From: Pseudomonadota bacterium
Lineage (GTDB): Bacteria > Desulfobacterota > Binatia > Binatales > Binataceae
Assembly: GCA_021323945.1 (NCBI GenBank)
Contig: JAJPKA010000003.1
Span: 62,001-126,000 of the forward strand
Direction: 5' to 3'
Length of the DNA stretch: 64,000 bases
This document shows positions 34,344-43,474 of this stretch, one piece after another. A program made the translations under genes and the position numbers. Numbering within the stretch: position 1 is the first letter of the stretch; each line of letters opens with the position of its first letter. The notes under the pieces were generated by a model, which saw only the letters and a program-made list of their open reading frames with translations, did not search any database and was not told the origin of the DNA.

Positions 34344-35531
34344 TCACACGACTCCTTCTGCCCTCAGTTGCTCGACCTGTTCAGGTGCGAAACCGATCCT
34401 CGATAGGATCTGGGCCGTGTGTTCACCGACCATGGGCGGCGCATTGAGCTCACGACTGTCATACCCATCCTCGGAGAACTTGATCGGGCAACCCATCACG
34501 GAAACTGCTCCCCGCGTTGGAAACGCAGTATCGAGCAACATCCCGCGTCTTCTGATTTCAGGATCTCCCAGTACTTCGGCAATGGACCGCACCGGAGCGC
34601 ACGGCACGTGATTCTCGAGCAGCATTTGCACCAGATCCTCGCGTCGATGGGCCCGGGTCCATTCATTGACCATTCGGTCAACTTCATCAACGATGGCAAA
34701 GCGAGCAGCATGATCTCGGTATCGAGGAGAGCCGATAAGCTCTGATCGGTGCATCATTCGCGCCAGCGCTTCCCAGTGCGATTCGCTGACACAGAAAATC
34801 ATAATCTCGCCATCAGCGGTCTCATAGACATTCGATGGACAGGCCGAGCGATGGCGGTTTCCCATCCGCGTGTACGGCTTACCTTCAAGCTCGTTGGCAA
34901 TCAGCCCGGTCATTGGCGGCAGCGCGACATCCATCATTGCCACTTCGACCTTTTGGCCACGTCCCGTGCGGCTGCGCTGAATCAGTGCGGCGAGAATTCC
35001 GCTCACCAGATGGCTGCCTGTCCCCATGTCGATGAAGGCTGCCGGGGTGCGCACGCCTGGACCATCTGCGTACCCCGTTACCGAGATAAATCCTGAGGCG
35101 GCCTGGATAGTGCTGTCCATCGCTCCCAGCTTTGCCCATCGCCCATCCGAGCCATATCCCTTAACCGAAGCGTAGATCAGTCGCGGAAATCGTGCGCCGA
35201 GTCGTTGGTAATCGAGTTCGAGTTGCTCCATAACCCCGCTAGCGAAGTTCTCAACCAACACATCAGCATCTTCGAGCAATCGCAGGAGAATTTCGCGCCC
35301 GCGCGAGTGTTTGAGATTCAAGGTAACTGATTTCTTGTTCGGGTTGAGCATTAAGAAGGCATAATTGACACCGCCGGGCGACTGATTTGGACGGCGCAGC
35401 ATTTCGCCCTGAGGTGGTGGTTCGATTTTTATGATCTCGGCGCCCATGTAAGCCAACTGAAGCGTGCAATAAGGCGCGGCGAAAATCTGGCCTAAATCCA
35501 CGACCCGAATCCCTTCAAGCGGCAGCGCCAT
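34344..35531 (-). CDS. CaiB/BaiF-family (class III) CoA-transferase
   Basis: A 395-residue family III CoA-transferase that moves CoA from a donor acyl-CoA to a carboxylic acid by way of an aspartyl thioester. D168 in AFIDMGTG is the catalytic aspartate. The N-terminal LEGIRVVDLGQIFAAPYC, the IKIEPP nucleotide region and LNPNKKSVTLNLK are all typical. It is predicted to activate the acid degraded by this cluster, followed by oxidation through the acyl-CoA dehydrogenase encoded 21 nt upstream. Donor and acceptor cannot be named from sequence alone. Confidence 0.9.
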   Translation of the reverse strand: MALPLEGIRVVDLGQIFAAPYCTLQLAYMGAEIIKIEPPPQGEMLRRPNQSPGGVNYAFLMLNPNKKSVTLNLKHSRGREILLRLLEDADVLVENFASGVMEQLELDYQRLGARFPRLIYASVKGYGSDGRWAKLGAMDSTIQAASGFISVTGYADGPGVRTPAAFIDMGTGSHLVSGILAALIQRSRTGRGQKVEVAMMDVALPPMTGLIANELEGKPYTRMGNRHRSACPSNVYETADGEIMIFCVSESHWEALARMMHRSELIGSPRYRDHAARFAIVDEVDRMVNEWTRAHRREDLVQMLLENHVPCAPVRSIAEVLGDPEIRRRGMLLDTAFPTRGAVSVMGCPIKFSEDGYDSRELNAPPMVGEHTAQILSRIGFAPEQVEQLRAEGVV

Positions 35532-35552
35532 CGGGCACCTCCGATTCCGATC

Positions 35553-36722
35553 TCAGCGCAACAAATTGCGAGCGATTACCATGCGATGAACTTCGGACGG
35601 TCCTTCGCCGATGCGGCGAATACGTGCCTCGCGGTACCACCGCTCGAGCGGAAGTTCCTTGCTGACGCCGTATCCGCCGTGGATTTGCACCGCCCGATCG
35701 ACCACTCGACCCAACACTTCACTGGAGTAGAGCTTGGCAATCGAGGCTTCCATCCGCGCATCTTCCTTACGATCGCTCTTCCACGCCCCCTCCCAGGTCA
35801 ACCAGCGTGCCGCCCGCAACTCAACTTCGGAGTCCGCCAGCATCCACTGAATCGCCTGTCGACGCGCCAGCAGTTCGCCGAAGGTGCTGCGCTGCTTGGC
35901 GTAGGCGATCGCCATGCGTAAGGCCGCGACCCCGACTCCAATGTTGCACGCCGAATACGGGAAGCGCAGGCCGGTCAGCAGATCGAGGCACAAATTCAAA
36001 CCGGCACCTTCAGGTCCCAACCGCTGCTCTACCGGTATGCGGCAGTCCTCAAGATGGACCACATTGGGAAGCGCGGAGGTCCGCATGACTTTAAAGGGGC
36101 GAGCAACAAATCCGGGCGTATTCTTCTCGATTATAAAGGCGGTGATGCCCGCACGCCCCGCCTTCGGGTCGGTGCGCGCGAACACTACTCCCCACTCGGC
36201 TTCGTGCGCGTGCGAACTGAAAATCTTGGTGCCGTTCAGCACGTAGTGATCACCTTCTCTAACCGCACGGCATTGGATTGCACCGGCGGGATCCGAGCCG
36301 CCAGAGGGTTCGGTGATGGCAAAGAAGGTATACGTCGCGTTTTTCAGGGTCGGCACCGCATATTTTTGAATCTGCTCTTCGGTGCCAGCCCAGATGACGG
36401 GCGGCGGAGTGCGGCCGAACACCCCCGCCCCGGGGTTGTAAAGACCCATCCGATGCTGGCACATCTGCTCCTGCAGCACGCACATCTCGAACATCCCGAG
36501 TCCACCGCCGCCATATTCGCGAGGTGACCCCATGCACCACATGCCTGCTGCCTGAGTCTTCCTGGCGATTGCCCAATAATCATCCTCGCGAATCTCCGCG
36601 GCATCTGGATCAACGCGAGCCTCAGCGGGAATTACCTCGTCCTCAATAATGCGCCGAACTTGCTCGCGTAAAGTAACCAACTCATGCGGCAGCTGATAAC
36701 CAACCGCGTTCGAATCGTTCAT
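35553..36722 (-). CDS. Acyl-CoA dehydrogenase
   Basis: A 389-residue FAD-dependent acyl-CoA dehydrogenase with the normal three domains. FAITEPSGGSDPAG matches the flavin-binding signature near residue 135, and QIHGGYGVSKELPLERWYREAR the second signature. The IGEGPSEVHR block carries the probable catalytic Glu. It introduces an alpha,beta double bond into an acyl-CoA and passes electrons to ETF. It is the first gene of the minus-strand CoA-transferase/lyase/hydroxylase run and diverges from mrp. Chain or ring preference is unknown. Confidence 0.91.
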   Translation of the reverse strand: MNDSNAVGYQLPHELVTLREQVRRIIEDEVIPAEARVDPDAAEIREDDYWAIARKTQAAGMWCMGSPREYGGGGLGMFEMCVLQEQMCQHRMGLYNPGAGVFGRTPPPVIWAGTEEQIQKYAVPTLKNATYTFFAITEPSGGSDPAGAIQCRAVREGDHYVLNGTKIFSSHAHEAEWGVVFARTDPKAGRAGITAFIIEKNTPGFVARPFKVMRTSALPNVVHLEDCRIPVEQRLGPEGAGLNLCLDLLTGLRFPYSACNIGVGVAALRMAIAYAKQRSTFGELLARRQAIQWMLADSEVELRAARWLTWEGAWKSDRKEDARMEASIAKLYSSEVLGRVVDRAVQIHGGYGVSKELPLERWYREARIRRIGEGPSEVHRMVIARNLLR

Positions 36723-36957
36723 CGCTATGCCTCCGCCTGGATTCTCAGAAATTCAATAACGCGGATCCGTCGATTCGTCGAAAGGCGCCGAGCAAGAAGA
36801 CGTTTTTTACGTACGTCTCCATCCCGCTATCAGCAATCGCCGACCGTTGTCGGCCTCACACCGCGCGAAACCAATTTTGCCGCACGGGAGGGAATGATAA
36901 CATTTGCATTGGAAGCCGGCGCCTCACATTGGTGTGAACAATCAGATGCAGGTTAGT

Positions 36958-38025
36958 ATGCCAACGCCTCAAGAAATCCTGGCCGAGCTGAGAAAAGTCC
37001 GTTATCCAGGCTTCACCCGCGACATTGTCTCGTTCGGCATCATCAAAGACATCGAAGTCGCCCAACCAGGCGTGACCGTGATCATGACTGCCAGCCCCAA
37101 CACCAAGCCCGAAACGCTCGCGCAGATTTCGAGCGAGATCCAGCGCACGGTTTCTGCCATGGCAGGTGTACCAGCGGTCAAAGTCGAGGTTGAGCAAGCT
37201 GCACCTGCACGAGGATTAGCGCCAACGCCCGCGCGCCGGACAATACCTGGCGTAGAACACGTGATCGCCATCGCCAGCGGAAAAGGTGGGGTCGGCAAAT
37301 CGACCGTCGCGGTCAATCTTGCCCTGGCGATGGCTGCCCTCGGTGGGCGCGTGGGTTTGATGGACGCCGACGTTTATGGTCCAAGCCTGGGCATGATGGT
37401 TGGCGCCGCGCATCGTGCGCGCGTGACCCATGACCGGCGCATCGAACCGCTGGAGCGATTCGGCATTCGCTACATCTCAATGGCGCTGTTCATCAGCGAC
37501 GCGACCGCAGTGATCTGGCGCGGACCGATGGTAACCAAGCTGGAGAGTGAGTTTCTGTTCAACGTCGAATGGGGAAAGCTTGACTATCTCCTGATTGATC
37601 TACCGCCCGGCACCGGAGACGCCCAACTCACCATCACCCAGCGCGTGGTGCTGGCCGGCGGCGTTATTGTGACCACTCCGCAGGAAATCGCCTTACTCGA
37701 CGTGAAGCGAGGGGTCGCCATGTTTCAGCAGGTTCAGGTCCCGGTTCTGGGGGTAATCGAGAATATGAGCTACTATCTGTGCGGGAAGTGTGGGCGACGT
37801 CATGAGATCTTCGCCCATGGGGGTGGTGCTCGTTTTGCTCGCGAGCTCAACATCCCTTTTCTCGGCGAGATCCCCATGGTGCGCCAGATCCGCGAGGGTG
37901 GTGATACGGCCAATCCGATAGTGGTTGCCGACCCCGGTCATCCGGTTAGCGCAGGCTTTAAATCGATCGCTGCTGACCTGATTTCGCAGCTGGCCCACAC
38001 GGGCGACGGGTCGCGAATCTTATGA
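36958..38025 (+). CDS. Mrp/ApbC-type iron-sulphur cluster carrier ATPase
   Basis: A 355-residue P-loop ATPase that carries and transfers [4Fe-4S] clusters. Residues 1-80 form the MIP18/DUF59 domain. The deviant Walker A GKGGVGKS is at 108-115, followed by DADVYGPS and DLPPGTGD. The dimer-bridging CGKC lies near 268-271. ATG 36958 has AGGT just upstream and is preferred over ATG 36946 and TTG 36904. It supplies clusters to enzymes such as the aconitase encoded at 53159. It leads a plus-strand run with an exonuclease and a glycosyltransferase. Confidence 0.93.
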   Translation: MPTPQEILAELRKVRYPGFTRDIVSFGIIKDIEVAQPGVTVIMTASPNTKPETLAQISSEIQRTVSAMAGVPAVKVEVEQAAPARGLAPTPARRTIPGVEHVIAIASGKGGVGKSTVAVNLALAMAALGGRVGLMDADVYGPSLGMMVGAAHRARVTHDRRIEPLERFGIRYISMALFISDATAVIWRGPMVTKLESEFLFNVEWGKLDYLLIDLPPGTGDAQLTITQRVVLAGGVIVTTPQEIALLDVKRGVAMFQQVQVPVLGVIENMSYYLCGKCGRRHEIFAHGGGARFARELNIPFLGEIPMVRQIREGGDTANPIVVADPGHPVSAGFKSIAADLISQLAHTGDGSRIL

Positions 38026-38114
38026 CGTTACTGCCAGAAGCTGAACAGGGCACGGCCAGGGCGAAACCAGCTGATTGAGCTCGTCAAACCAGCGAGCAGG
38101 CGAACTTCTGAAAA

Positions 38115-38861
38115 ATGGAATTTGCAGTGCTCGATATTGAGACGCGCGTGGATAAGCCTTTGCTCAATCGGGTGTTCTTCGCCGATAGCGCGCTCAGCGA
38201 TGACGAGGCATTTGAGCGATTTCGCCAGGAGCTCGGCAGGCGCGGCTCCGATTTTTTTCCGCTCACGCTTCACGTCCCGATCTCAATCGCGATTGGCGAG
38301 GTGAGCGGCGATTACGTTCTGCGACGCGTTGACAGCCTCGGCCCGCCCCGCGAGTCGGAACAATCCCTGGTTAACGACATTTGGGCTCGGCTCGAGCGCT
38401 TTGAGGGCTGCCTGGTGACTTTCAATGGCCGCCGTTTTGATCTGCCGGTGCTCGAGTTGGCGGCAATGCGCTGGGGCGTTTCGGCCCCCCATTACTTCGA
38501 AGGTAACGACTCACTGCGCCGTCACAGACCCGAACGTCACCTCGATTTGTGCGAATATCTGACCAACTACGGAGAGGTTTACCTTAGAGGTGGTCTGGAC
38601 CTTCTGGTTAAGATGCTCGGCTTACCCGGTAAACCCACGATGAGGGGAGCGCGGGTCCAGGAATGCTTCGAGTCGGGACGATTCGAAGAAATTCACCGTT
38701 ATTGTAGGACCGATGTTATCCAAACATATTTTTTGTTCCTCCGCGTTCAGTTGATGCGCGGCCAGCTTGATCGGGCAACTTACGAGGCAGCTTATCTAGC
38801 TTCCTTTCCGTTTCTCGAAGAACTCGGCACTGAGCAGGACAAAGTCGACCCGACTAAATAG
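38115..38861 (+). CDS. Predicted 3'-5' exonuclease of the PolB-like DEDD family
   Basis: A 248-residue RNase H-fold nuclease. The first acidic motif is LDIET (D7, E9), the second NGRRFDLPVL near residue 105, and the last is YCRTDVIQTY near 195, giving the DEDDy set. This matches the stand-alone exonucleases related to the proofreading domain of DNA polymerase B (PF10108). The substrate is probably single-stranded DNA or RNA ends. It lies 89 nt after mrp and 20 nt before the glycosyltransferase. No polymerase is nearby. Confidence 0.82.
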   Translation: MEFAVLDIETRVDKPLLNRVFFADSALSDDEAFERFRQELGRRGSDFFPLTLHVPISIAIGEVSGDYVLRRVDSLGPPRESEQSLVNDIWARLERFEGCLVTFNGRRFDLPVLELAAMRWGVSAPHYFEGNDSLRRHRPERHLDLCEYLTNYGEVYLRGGLDLLVKMLGLPGKPTMRGARVQECFESGRFEEIHRYCRTDVIQTYFLFLRVQLMRGQLDRATYEAAYLASFPFLEELGTEQDKVDPTK

Positions 38862-38881
38862 CTAGCGACCCACCTAAATCC

Positions 38882-39643
38882 GTGGAACCTCCATCGCTTT
38901 CTTTGATCGTCATCACGTACAACGAAGAATCGGCAATCGGACAGTGCCTGGCCAGCGTAAGGTCGTTGTGTCGCGAGCTGGTGGTAGTCGACTCGGGGTC
39001 GGTTGACCGTACGGTCGAAATCGCGCGGGGAATGGGCGCCAGGGTCATCTCGCACAAGTTCACCGACTACGTTAGCCAGAAGCAGTTCGCGCTTGATCAT
39101 GCCAGTGGCGACTGGATCCTGTTACTCGATGCCGATGAGCAGGTCACCTACAAATTGCGCCGGGAGATCGAAGAAGTGATCTCATCACCCGAAGCAGCGG
39201 ACGGCTATCGCATTCCGCGGATGCTCTATCACTTGCGCCATTACGATACACGAGCAATTTACCGCGACCGACCAATACGTTTGTTTCGACGCGAAAAAGG
39301 TCGCATCGGGGGCATCGACCCGCATGACAAAGTTGTCGTAAACGGGCGAGTTGCGCGGCTACAGGCCCCGATTCTGCACTTCAGCTACCGCGATGTGGCT
39401 GACCATGTTGATACGATAAACCGTTTCAGCACGCGCAGCGCCGCTCAACTGACACCCTCGCCGCTGACGGTCGTTCGAATGCTCACTCATCCAATCTGGC
39501 GCTTTTTCAAGTTCTACGTGCTGCGGGGCGGGTTTCTCGACGGCGGAGCGGGACTCTATGCGGCTATGACCGCCGCGTTTTACGTTTTTCTCAAGTACGC
39601 CAAGGTTTACGAACGCCGCCTGTCGAGTATACGCCCGCGCTGA
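38882..39643 (+). CDS. Family 2 glycosyltransferase, WaaE-like
   Basis: A 253-residue GT-A enzyme starting at GTG 38882. It has SLIVITYNEE at the N-terminus, VVDSGSVDRT, and the metal-binding LLLDADEQV. The layout and length are those of the WaaE/KdtX-type enzymes that add a sugar to the lipopolysaccharide inner core. The C-terminal FFKFYVLRGGFLDGGAGLYAAMTAAFYVFLKYA is hydrophobic and probably holds it at the inner membrane. It precedes, after 240 nt, an ABC exporter pair that could move a lipid-linked product. Confidence 0.87.
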   Translation: MEPPSLSLIVITYNEESAIGQCLASVRSLCRELVVVDSGSVDRTVEIARGMGARVISHKFTDYVSQKQFALDHASGDWILLLDADEQVTYKLRREIEEVISSPEAADGYRIPRMLYHLRHYDTRAIYRDRPIRLFRREKGRIGGIDPHDKVVVNGRVARLQAPILHFSYRDVADHVDTINRFSTRSAAQLTPSPLTVVRMLTHPIWRFFKFYVLRGGFLDGGAGLYAAMTAAFYVFLKYAKVYERRLSSIRPR

Positions 39644-39883
39644 TTTTTCTTCGCCAACGCCGGGCCACGATCGAGACAGGCACGTCGCCGCACCCGATCG
39701 TAAATCGAAGATCGTGAGTTTTTCTGGCTCTAGATAATTGATAACGTCTTCTGTCAGAGCAACCCTGGCCCTAAATCTAGGTGAGACTCAACTCATGGCT
39801 GCAAATTTGCGCAGTTCCGCTGTCGCGCCGTTGGTCACGGACCTCTCCCTCTAAGAGGGAAATCGCAGGATCGCAAGGATCCC

Positions 39884-41635
39884 ATGAAACGCCTTTCCAT
39901 TTACATCCGGCGTTATTGGACATGGTACGCGCTTGGCATCTTTTGTACCCTGACTTTCGCTATCCTGCAGATGATCTTGCCAGTGCTGATGCGCGACGCG
40001 GTCAACTCAATACAGCGGAGTGACATAAACCGATTGGTTCAGTACGCCGGCTTGATGATCGGCTTAGCGGCGTTAATGGGCATTGCGCGGGCGGTTTCTC
40101 GTTCGATCATCTTTAATACCGGCCGCGACATCGAGTATGACCTTCGCAACGATCTTTTCGCCCATCTGACAACCCTGGGTCCCGGTTTCTATGAAGAGCT
40201 CAAGACCGGCGATCTGATGTCACGGATGATCAATGACCTGAATGCTGTGCGCATGATGGTCGGCATGGGGGTGCTGAGTTTCACCAACACGCCAGTGACT
40301 TACCTGTTCTCGTTAGCCTTCATGTTCTCTCTCAGCCCCAGATTAACCCTGGCGACCATTACGCCTTACTTCGGGCTGTTCGTCGTCATCCGTTTCCTGA
40401 CGCGCTCACTGATGGAACGCAGTCTTAAAGTGCAGCAGGAGCTCGGCGTTCTGGGAGCCAAGGTTCAGGAGAGTCTCTCTGGTATTCACGTGGTTAAAGC
40501 GTACACGCTCGAGGAGCGCGAGGCTGAACGCTTTCGGAGCCTCAACGACCGGTACAACGAGCAGGGACTCGCACTCGCCCGCGTGCGCGGGGCGATGACG
40601 CCGCTGATTCGAGCGACAGTCGCGGGATCAATGATGATTTTGTTGACCTATGGCGGCGCTTTGCTCCAGGCTCACAAGATTTCAATCGGAGATTTAACCG
40701 CATTCATTCTTTATCTTCAGCAGTTGGGGTGGCCGACAGTCTCGATTGGCTGGATGATTTCGATCTATCAGCGTGCCCGCGCTTCAATGAAGCGCCTCGA
40801 GGATATCTTCACCGCTGAGCCACCCGGCCAAATAGATGTTGGCGATTCGCGGCTCGAAATCAAGGGTGCTATCGAATGGGAACACGTGTCGTTCAGCTAT
40901 TTTGCAGAGCGGGCACCACTCGACGGTACTCGCCGCCGGCTCGCGCTGCGCGATATCAATGTTAGAGTGCCTGCTGGGGGCAAGCTCGCCATCGTCGGAC
41001 GCACTGGCGCCGGCAAGTCGACCATGGTCAAGCTGCTGGTGCGCCTGATCGAACCTACCAGTGGACGCGTGCTGCTCGATGGGCGCGATATCAGAGAACT
41101 GCCGCTAGGCTCGTTGCGCCGAACCATCGGGCTCGTACCACAGGAACCGATTCTCTTTTCTGATACAATCGCGCGCAATATTGCGTTTGGCCGACCTGAG
41201 GCTTCGCTGCATGAGATTGAGGCCGCTGCACGTGTAGCCGGGCTGGAGAGCGACATCGCGGTTATGCCCAATGGCATCGAGACAATGGTGGGTGAGCGTG
41301 GGATGTCTCTGTCCGGCGGACAAAAGCAGCGCGTTACCATCGCTCGTCTGCTAAATTACAATCCGGCAGTGGTCGTGCTGGATGACGCCCTATCGAGCGT
41401 AGACACCGAAACTGAGCGTGCCGTTTTGCAGAGTCTGCAGGCCAGCGTAAAGGGACGGACTTCAATATTCGTCGCCCATCGCGCTTCAACGGTGCGCGAC
41501 GCCGACGAAATAATCGTGCTGGATGAAGGCGAGATCGTCGAACGCGGCACCCACGAGCAATTGATGGCGCAGCGCGGCATCTACGCACAGCTCTTCCGCC
41601 GTCAATTGCTGGAAGAGGAGTTGGCGCGCTACTAA
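39884..41635 (+). CDS. ABC exporter half-transporter with degenerate nucleotide site
   Basis: A 583-residue half-transporter. Six membrane helices lie within residues 15-300, and the nucleotide-binding domain follows. Walker A is GRTGAGKST near 376, the signature is LSGGQKQR, and Walker B reads VVVLDDALSSVD. The catalytic glutamate after Walker B is Asp, the change found in the non-hydrolysing subunit of heterodimeric exporters such as TM287/288 and BmrCD. It is followed after 3 nt by a second half-transporter with the normal DE. The pair should export a hydrophobic compound or lipid. The cargo is unknown. Confidence 0.92.
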   Translation: MKRLSIYIRRYWTWYALGIFCTLTFAILQMILPVLMRDAVNSIQRSDINRLVQYAGLMIGLAALMGIARAVSRSIIFNTGRDIEYDLRNDLFAHLTTLGPGFYEELKTGDLMSRMINDLNAVRMMVGMGVLSFTNTPVTYLFSLAFMFSLSPRLTLATITPYFGLFVVIRFLTRSLMERSLKVQQELGVLGAKVQESLSGIHVVKAYTLEEREAERFRSLNDRYNEQGLALARVRGAMTPLIRATVAGSMMILLTYGGALLQAHKISIGDLTAFILYLQQLGWPTVSIGWMISIYQRARASMKRLEDIFTAEPPGQIDVGDSRLEIKGAIEWEHVSFSYFAERAPLDGTRRRLALRDINVRVPAGGKLAIVGRTGAGKSTMVKLLVRLIEPTSGRVLLDGRDIRELPLGSLRRTIGLVPQEPILFSDTIARNIAFGRPEASLHEIEAAARVAGLESDIAVMPNGIETMVGERGMSLSGGQKQRVTIARLLNYNPAVVVLDDALSSVDTETERAVLQSLQASVKGRTSIFVAHRASTVRDADEIIVLDEGEIVERGTHEQLMAQRGIYAQLFRRQLLEEELARY

Positions 41636-41638
41636 CCG

Positions 41639-43474
41639 ATGGAGCCTGTCACCGACGACGAATTTGGCCGTGCCTATGACTGGCGGCTGCTGAAGTGGGT
41701 TTGGAGTTATGTGCGGCCCTACCGCACGCTTTTTTTCCTCTCCATCATCCTGATGCCACTTAACTCAGTCTTCGCCCTCGCCCAGCCGTACGTCTTCAAG
41801 CTGACCATCGACATTTTTCTCGCCAAGAGCACAACGCCCCGCCCGCGATGGCTGTCGCCAATTGTCACTCACCTGCATGGACACGGCCTGCTGTTGATGG
41901 GGTCGGTTTACCTGGCCTTGTTGATTGGAGAGGTCACCACCTTCTACGGCCAGTTTTACTTGACCATGATGGTCGCCCAGTACAGCCTGTCGGATCTGCG
42001 TTTGGCGGCTTTCCGTCACGTCGAGCGACTGCCGATGGCCTTTTTCGACCGAACGCCGGTTGGACGTCTGGTTAGCCGGATGACCACCGATATTGATGCA
42101 ATCAACGAGATGTTCAGCGCGGGCTCGCTTACGTTGTTCATAGATCTCCTGACTCTCGCCGGCATTATCATGATCATGTTCGCCTTGAATCCACGGCTGG
42201 CAGCCTGGGCGCTCTGCGGGGTGCCGCCGCTGCTGGCCGTCATCAACTTTTTCCGCGTTCGGATGCGGATCGTCTTTCGCGACATCCGTGAGCGCCTCGC
42301 GGCCCTGAATGCGTACCTTTCCGAAGCGCTCAGTGGCATGTCGGTCATCCAGCTCTTCGCTCACGAGCGGGAGAGCCGGAATCAATTTCAGAGGCTCAAC
42401 GACGAGAATCGACAGGCTCAGCGGATCTCCAATATCTATGACGCCTGCCTTTATTCGACCGTCGAAGCCCTGAGTTCGATGACCGTGGCGATCGTGCTGT
42501 GGATTGGTGGCGGAGAGGTGCTCCACAGGACGCTGAGTCTCGGTACCCTGGTCGCCTTTATTTTTTATGCGCAGCTATTTTTTAATCCGCTGCGCGAAGT
42601 TTCGTCCAAATACACCACACTCCAGTCTGCTTTAGCCGCGATTGAACGGCTTCAGGAATTGATGGCCACTCCGATCACGATCACGAGTCCGCCGCACCCC
42701 AAGCGCACGCGTCGCGGGGCCGGCTCAATCGTCTTCGAGCATGTCTCGTTCGAATATCGAAAGGGAGAGCCCGTCCTGCAGGATATCAGTTTCAAAGTCG
42801 CCGCCGGTCAAAACGTCGCGATCGTAGGTCCCACCGGCGCCGGCAAAAGCACCATCATCAAGCTGCTGAATCGCTTCTATGACGTTACCTCCGGTCGAAT
42901 TCTGGTTGACGGAGTCGACGTGCGCGAATGGGAGTTGAAGCGTCTGCGCCGCAGCATTGGCCTGGTGCTGCAGGATGTGTTTCTGTTCGCCGAGAGTATT
43001 TTCGACAACGTCCGGCTGTCGCGGCTGGACCTGGATGAGGCCGCCGTGCTCGATGCACTCAAACGAGCTCGAGCACTGCCCTTTGTCGAACAGTTGCCCG
43101 AAGGTCTGTACGAACAGATCCACGAACGTGGTGCTAATCTTTCCGCCGGTCAGCGGCAACTACTTTCCTTCGCTCGGGCGCTGGCTTACGACCCTCGAAT
43201 CCTTGTCATGGACGAAGCAACTTCGAGTGTCGACAGCGAGACTGAACGCTTAATCCAATTGGCGCTGCGGGAGTTACTGACCGGCCGCACTTCTCTGATA
43301 ATCGCCCATCGGCTGTCGACTATCGAACGCGCCGATCGCATCCTCGTACTAAGCAAAGGAGTGTTGCGTGAAAGCGGCACTCACGAAGAACTACTGCGCC
43401 GCCGCGGCTTGTACCGGCGGCTGTTCGAACTTCAATACGCTCCGGCTGAAACCGCTCGTGAGGTCGTTGACTGA
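41639..43474 (+). CDS. ABC exporter half-transporter with complete nucleotide site
   Basis: A 611-residue half-transporter and the partner of the upstream subunit. It has the six-helix exporter domain (FFDRTPVGRLVSRMTTDIDAIN is the first coupling region), Walker A GPTGAGKST, signature LSAGQRQL with Ala instead of Gly, and Walker B ILVMDEATSSVD with the catalytic Glu. Combined with the Asp in the first subunit, one of the two ATP sites should be active and one degenerate, as known for heterodimeric exporters. Its 3' end overlaps the next gene. A lipid A, lipopeptide or drug substrate is possible. Confidence 0.92.
   Translation: MEPVTDDEFGRAYDWRLLKWVWSYVRPYRTLFFLSIILMPLNSVFALAQPYVFKLTIDIFLAKSTTPRPRWLSPIVTHLHGHGLLLMGSVYLALLIGEVTTFYGQFYLTMMVAQYSLSDLRLAAFRHVERLPMAFFDRTPVGRLVSRMTTDIDAINEMFSAGSLTLFIDLLTLAGIIMIMFALNPRLAAWALCGVPPLLAVINFFRVRMRIVFRDIRERLAALNAYLSEALSGMSVIQLFAHERESRNQFQRLNDENRQAQRISNIYDACLYSTVEALSSMTVAIVLWIGGGEVLHRTLSLGTLVAFIFYAQLFFNPLREVSSKYTTLQSALAAIERLQELMATPITITSPPHPKRTRRGAGSIVFEHVSFEYRKGEPVLQDISFKVAAGQNVAIVGPTGAGKSTIIKLLNRFYDVTSGRILVDGVDVREWELKRLRRSIGLVLQDVFLFAESIFDNVRLSRLDLDEAAVLDALKRARALPFVEQLPEGLYEQIHERGANLSAGQRQLLSFARALAYDPRILVMDEATSSVDSETERLIQLALRELLTGRTSLIIAHRLSTIERADRILVLSKGVLRESGTHEELLRRRGLYRRLFELQYAPAETAREVVD

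Noticed and set aside
41765-42526. 253-codon minus-strand frame
   Set aside because: It is antisense to the membrane domain of the second ABC half-transporter. Its composition is rich in His, Gln and Asp, as expected of a shadow frame.
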